A stretch of DNA of 8,103 nucleotides from UBA8752 sp040261275 (GTDB lineage Bacteria > Bacteroidota > Bacteroidia > Flavobacteriales_D > Sanyastnellaceae): assembly GCA_040261275.1 (NCBI GenBank), contig JBDQOI010000067.1:1-8103 (forward strand), written 5' to 3'. Position numbers and translations under genes: made by a program. Shown one piece after another: positions 6,358 to 8,103 of the stretch. Numbering within the stretch: the first letter of the stretch is position 1; each line of letters opens with the position of its first letter. The notes under the pieces are model-generated. The model worked only from the letters and a program-made list of their open reading frames with translations, was not told the origin of the DNA and made no database searches.

Positions 6358-7992
6358 TGCGATGACGTCGTCCACGTTGGTCGTACCACAAGCTTCACAA
6401 GACTCGTAGCAAACGACATCCAAGTCGATGGCGTCCTCGGAGGAGATGACCAGCAAACGGTTGGTGAAACCACTCGTGGTGAGCGTGCACTCGGCATCTT
6501 CTACTTCGTCCAGTTGCTCGCTGGTGTCCCAGCTGCCGATCATGTACTTGTACTCGTGGTTGCCCTGGGGCAGTTCGAGGGTCACGCTGTAGACATTGTC
6601 ACCGTCAGCGTCGGTCAACTCAACCGTAGTGCCGGCCCATCCATCGATGGACTCACCTGAGATATAGACTGCACCGCTGACGGTCTGCTCGCTCATGTCC
6701 ACGTTGAAGGTGACTTCGGTGTCGGGTACTTCCACGACTTCGCACTCGTCGCAGCTGTCGAAGCACACCACGTCGAGGGTGACATCTCCAGCGCCAGCGG
6801 CCAAGGTGAAGAAACGGTTGACGTAGGTGTTCTCTCCGTCAACAGTCGTCAGGGTGCAGGTGCTGTCCTCCACGCTGTCGAGGTTCTCCGTACCGTCCCA
6901 ATCACCGTTGTTGAACTTGTACTCGTGATCGCCCGGGTCGAGTTCGACGATGGCCTCGAAGACGTTGTCGCCATCGGCGTCGGTCATCTCCACACATGTG
7001 CCGCACCATCCGTCAACGGAAGCACCGGTAACGAAAATGGGGCCGAGGATGTCTTGCTCGCTCATGTCCACACGGAAGGTGACGTTGGAGCTCGTGGAGC
7101 ACTCGCCTGCAGTCCAGGAAGTCACACCGCCGTAGAACTGGGCCTCGCAATCGTTGCCGTAGGTCACGCCGTCGCATCCGCACACGGGGTCCCACTCCTG
7201 AGTGCACATCATGTCGGGGTCGATTTGAGACTCGTCCACACAAGGGGTCGCGTTGCAGGCGTAGCAGGTGCCGAAGCAGTAGGGATCGAGGGTAGTGGAG
7301 CTTTCCACCATGATGAAGCGGTTCGTGAACTCGCCCGTTGTGAGGGTGCAGTCACCGTCTACCTCAGGGTCGAAGCTCTCTTCGCCTCCCCAACCGCCGT
7401 TGAGGAACTTCCACTCGAAGCCTCCGGGGTTGGCGGTGATCGTAGCGGTGTAGATGCCGTCACCATCAGCGTCTTCCATGGGGGTGCAGCCGCACCAGCC
7501 ATCAAAGGTTCCGCTCATGAAAACTCCGCCGGATACGACCTGCTCGCTCATGTCCACCTGGAAGGTGACATCTGCAGCGCCGCCAACGGTCGGGCAGCTG
7601 CCGTCGGTGGTGCATTGACCGAAGCAAGTGTTGATCACCGTGTTCTCGGTGATGTTCTCCAACTGGCGGTCGTTGTAGTTCTCGGGGTGCGCGCAATCCT
7701 GGCCTGCGATGTTCTCCTTACATCCCCAATCGACGCAGGCGCCATTGGTAAACGTGTAGTAACCGGTGTAACCAACGGCTACATCCACGGTGATCGTCCA
7801 GACGTTGTCGCCGTCAGGATCGCTCATGGGGTTGTCTCCGGGAACGCCGAAATCAGAGCCTCCTGCGAGGTGGGGACCATCAGGGGACACCGTCTCGTTG
7901 GCCATGTTCAAATTGAAGGTCACAGAGACCGTCTGGGCCTGCAGGCCCGCAGCGCCCAAGAGGGTCGCCAAAAGAAAGTAAAGGTGTTTCAT
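6112..7992 (-). CDS. Secreted multi-module putative glycan-binding protein with Kazal-like domain and T9SS sorting domain
   Basis: This 626-residue protein has no recognisable catalytic domain. The first 20 residues (MKHLYFLLATLLGAAGLQAQ) form a clean signal peptide with no lipobox Cys, probably cut after LQA. Four related modules follow, at about residues 21-133 (divergent), 140-246, 302-417 and 426-535. Modules 2-4 share VTFxVDMSEQ at the first strand, DGWxG, an acidic D-x-DGD loop, a W/F-x-YKF-like strand, CTLTT...NR, and a Cys pair near the end. They look like the CBM48/CBM20-type or E-set starch-binding-like modules attached to secreted Bacteroidetes carbohydrate-active proteins. A six-Cys Kazal-like domain sits at 251-298. 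From about 546 to the end is a T9SS type A sorting domain (KVFPSVTDGIITVSF, then a GFYLVRV strand). An in-frame ATG at 8022 would add ten residues and overlap the upstream stop as ATGA; I prefer 7992 for the compact signal peptide. Binding of beta-glucan is inferred from the locus; the ligand is unproven. Confidence 0.88.
   Translation of the reverse strand: MKHLYFLLATLLGAAGLQAQTVSVTFNLNMANETVSPDGPHLAGGSDFGVPGDNPMSDPDGDNVWTITVDVAVGYTGYYTFTNGACVDWGCKENIAGQDCAHPENYNDRQLENITENTVINTCFGQCTTDGSCPTVGGAADVTFQVDMSEQVVSGGVFMSGTFDGWCGCTPMEDADGDGIYTATITANPGGFEWKFLNGGWGGEESFDPEVDGDCTLTTGEFTNRFIMVESSTTLDPYCFGTCYACNATPCVDESQIDPDMMCTQEWDPVCGCDGVTYGNDCEAQFYGGVTSWTAGECSTSSNVTFRVDMSEQDILGPIFVTGASVDGWCGTCVEMTDADGDNVFEAIVELDPGDHEYKFNNGDWDGTENLDSVEDSTCTLTTVDGENTYVNRFFTLAAGAGDVTLDVVCFDSCDECEVVEVPDTEVTFNVDMSEQTVSGAVYISGESIDGWAGTTVELTDADGDNVYSVTLELPQGNHEYKYMIGSWDTSEQLDEVEDAECTLTTSGFTNRLLVISSEDAIDLDVVCYESCEACGTTNVDDVIALTFKVFPSVTDGIITVSFPAPLTEAAQIEVRDMSGRLVQSTNLGEGMTQTLIDLNEEADGFYLVRVNAGLQVATEMVVKQH
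6388..7932 (-). repeat. Four tandem beta-sandwich modules within the secreted protein
   Basis: Approximate module spans are 7932-7594, 7575-7255, 7089-6742 and 6717-6388. The first is divergent, and the Kazal-like domain interrupts the series between modules 2 and 3. All four keep the acidic loop (DPDGDNVW, DADGDGIY, DADGDNVF, DADGDNVY), which resembles a calcium-binding loop. At DNA level the 17-base string tgctcgctcatgtccac, encoding most of VDMSEQ on the minus strand, is identical at 7541-7557, 7055-7071 and 6686-6702. The rest of the modules has diverged, so this is an old duplication under protein-level constraint rather than a recent DNA repeat. Confidence 0.85.
7099..7242 (-). other. 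Kazal-type serine protease inhibitor-like domain (within CDS 6112-7992)
   Basis: The encoded segment has six cysteines at protein residues 251, 263, 271, 273, 282 and 298, with the core CTQEWDPVCGCDGVTYGNDC. The PVCGxDGxTYxNxC block is the Kazal hallmark. It has the bacterial variant form, in which an extra Cys follows CG and the Cys soon after C-IV in animal Kazal domains is absent. Aligned to ovomucoid third domain, the P1 reactive-site residue would be Gln265, two residues after the second cysteine. Whether it inhibits a protease or is only a disulfide-stabilised spacer cannot be told from sequence. Confidence 0.85.
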
Positions 7993-8018
7993 ATTGATTT
8001 GGGTTGTGAATGGCAATT

Positions 8019-8103
8019 TCATTTAATCAGGTTGATTTCAGCAACTTGATTCTTCACGCGAAAGCCGAATTTTCCGGGTTCCACGATGTATTTGTTGTCT
8101 CTT
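8019..8103 (-). CDS. C-terminal end of an upstream enzyme, possibly GH3 beta-glucosidase (partial)
   Basis: Only the last 27 codons are in the window; the gene starts beyond the right edge and ends with TGA at 8021-8019. The visible tail contains the string KYIVEPGKFGFRVKN and then AEINLIK. The pattern of Val/Ile-Glu-Pro-Gly-x-Phe, a hydrophobic strand, and a final Ile-x-Leu strand is the usual ending of the fibronectin-III-like domain that closes GH3 beta-glucosidases. That assignment is inference from a very short stretch, and another beta-sandwich ending is possible. An exo-acting beta-glucosidase would fit the GH16 enzyme and SusC/D genes downstream, since laminarin loci commonly carry GH3. 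The stop lies 26 bases before the preferred start of the next gene and overlaps an alternative start at 8022, so the two are probably co-transcribed. Confidence 0.6.
   Translation of the reverse strand, partial: RDNKYIVEPGKFGFRVKNQVAEINLIK

Noticed and set aside
6686..7557. Identical 17-base string at 6686-6702, 7055-7071 and 7541-7557, considered as a CRISPR or regulatory repeat
   Set aside because: The spacing is irregular and long (about 370 and 490 bases), and the string encodes the same VDMSEQ strand in phase each time. It reflects protein module duplication.
6925..8049. Long plus-strand open frame (374 codons) opposite the repeat protein
   Set aside because: Its composition is the low-complexity Val/Gly/His/Ala typical of antisense frames, and it opposes a convincing secreted protein. 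The same applies to the plus-strand frames at 3246-4196, 4842-5636 and 578-1111.

Overview
The window reads as part of a Bacteroidota (Bacteroidetes) polysaccharide utilization locus (PUL), probably for laminarin or a related beta-1,3-glucan. The main evidence is an adjacent SusC/SusD pair with its typical signatures, three lipoproteins with lipoboxes, a type IX secretion (T9SS) C-terminal sorting domain, and almost no Shine-Dalgarno sequences. By eye the DNA is fairly GC-rich for a marine flavobacterium, so I do not name a lineage below phylum. Every supported gene lies on the minus strand, so the transcript reads from high to low coordinates.

In transcription order: (1) 8103-8019, the last 27 codons of an upstream gene whose ending resembles the C-terminal fibronectin-III-like domain of GH3 beta-glucosidases. 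(2) 7992-6112, a secreted non-enzymatic protein with four related beta-sandwich modules, a Kazal-type protease-inhibitor-like domain between modules 2 and 3, and a T9SS sorting domain. (3) 6089-3036, a SusC/RagA TonB-dependent transporter. (4) 3024-1423, its SusD/RagB lipoprotein partner. (5) 1423-575, a PKD-domain lipoprotein, probably a surface glycan-binding protein in the SusE/F position. (6) 578-1 and off the edge, a lipoprotein with a Calx-beta domain followed by the start of a GH16 laminarinase-like catalytic domain.

The genes are packed head to tail. Gaps are 26, 22 and 11 bases, and the last two junctions are overlapping stop/start codons. No promoter or terminator is visible inside the block, so it is very likely one operon with its promoter outside the window, beyond 8103. 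The working model is as follows. GH16 cuts the beta-glucan at the cell surface. The PKD lipoprotein, and perhaps the T9SS-exported repeat protein, hold the polymer. SusD and SusC take up the oligosaccharides. An upstream beta-glucosidase finishes them. The SusC-SusD-PKD-GH16 order matches known marine Bacteroidetes laminarin loci.

The least conventional element is the repeat protein. It has no catalytic domain, is exported by a different route from the Sus lipoproteins, and carries a Kazal-like domain inside a putative glycan-binding array. There is no gene-free stretch longer than 30 bases, and no RNA gene, insertion sequence or CRISPR array was seen.
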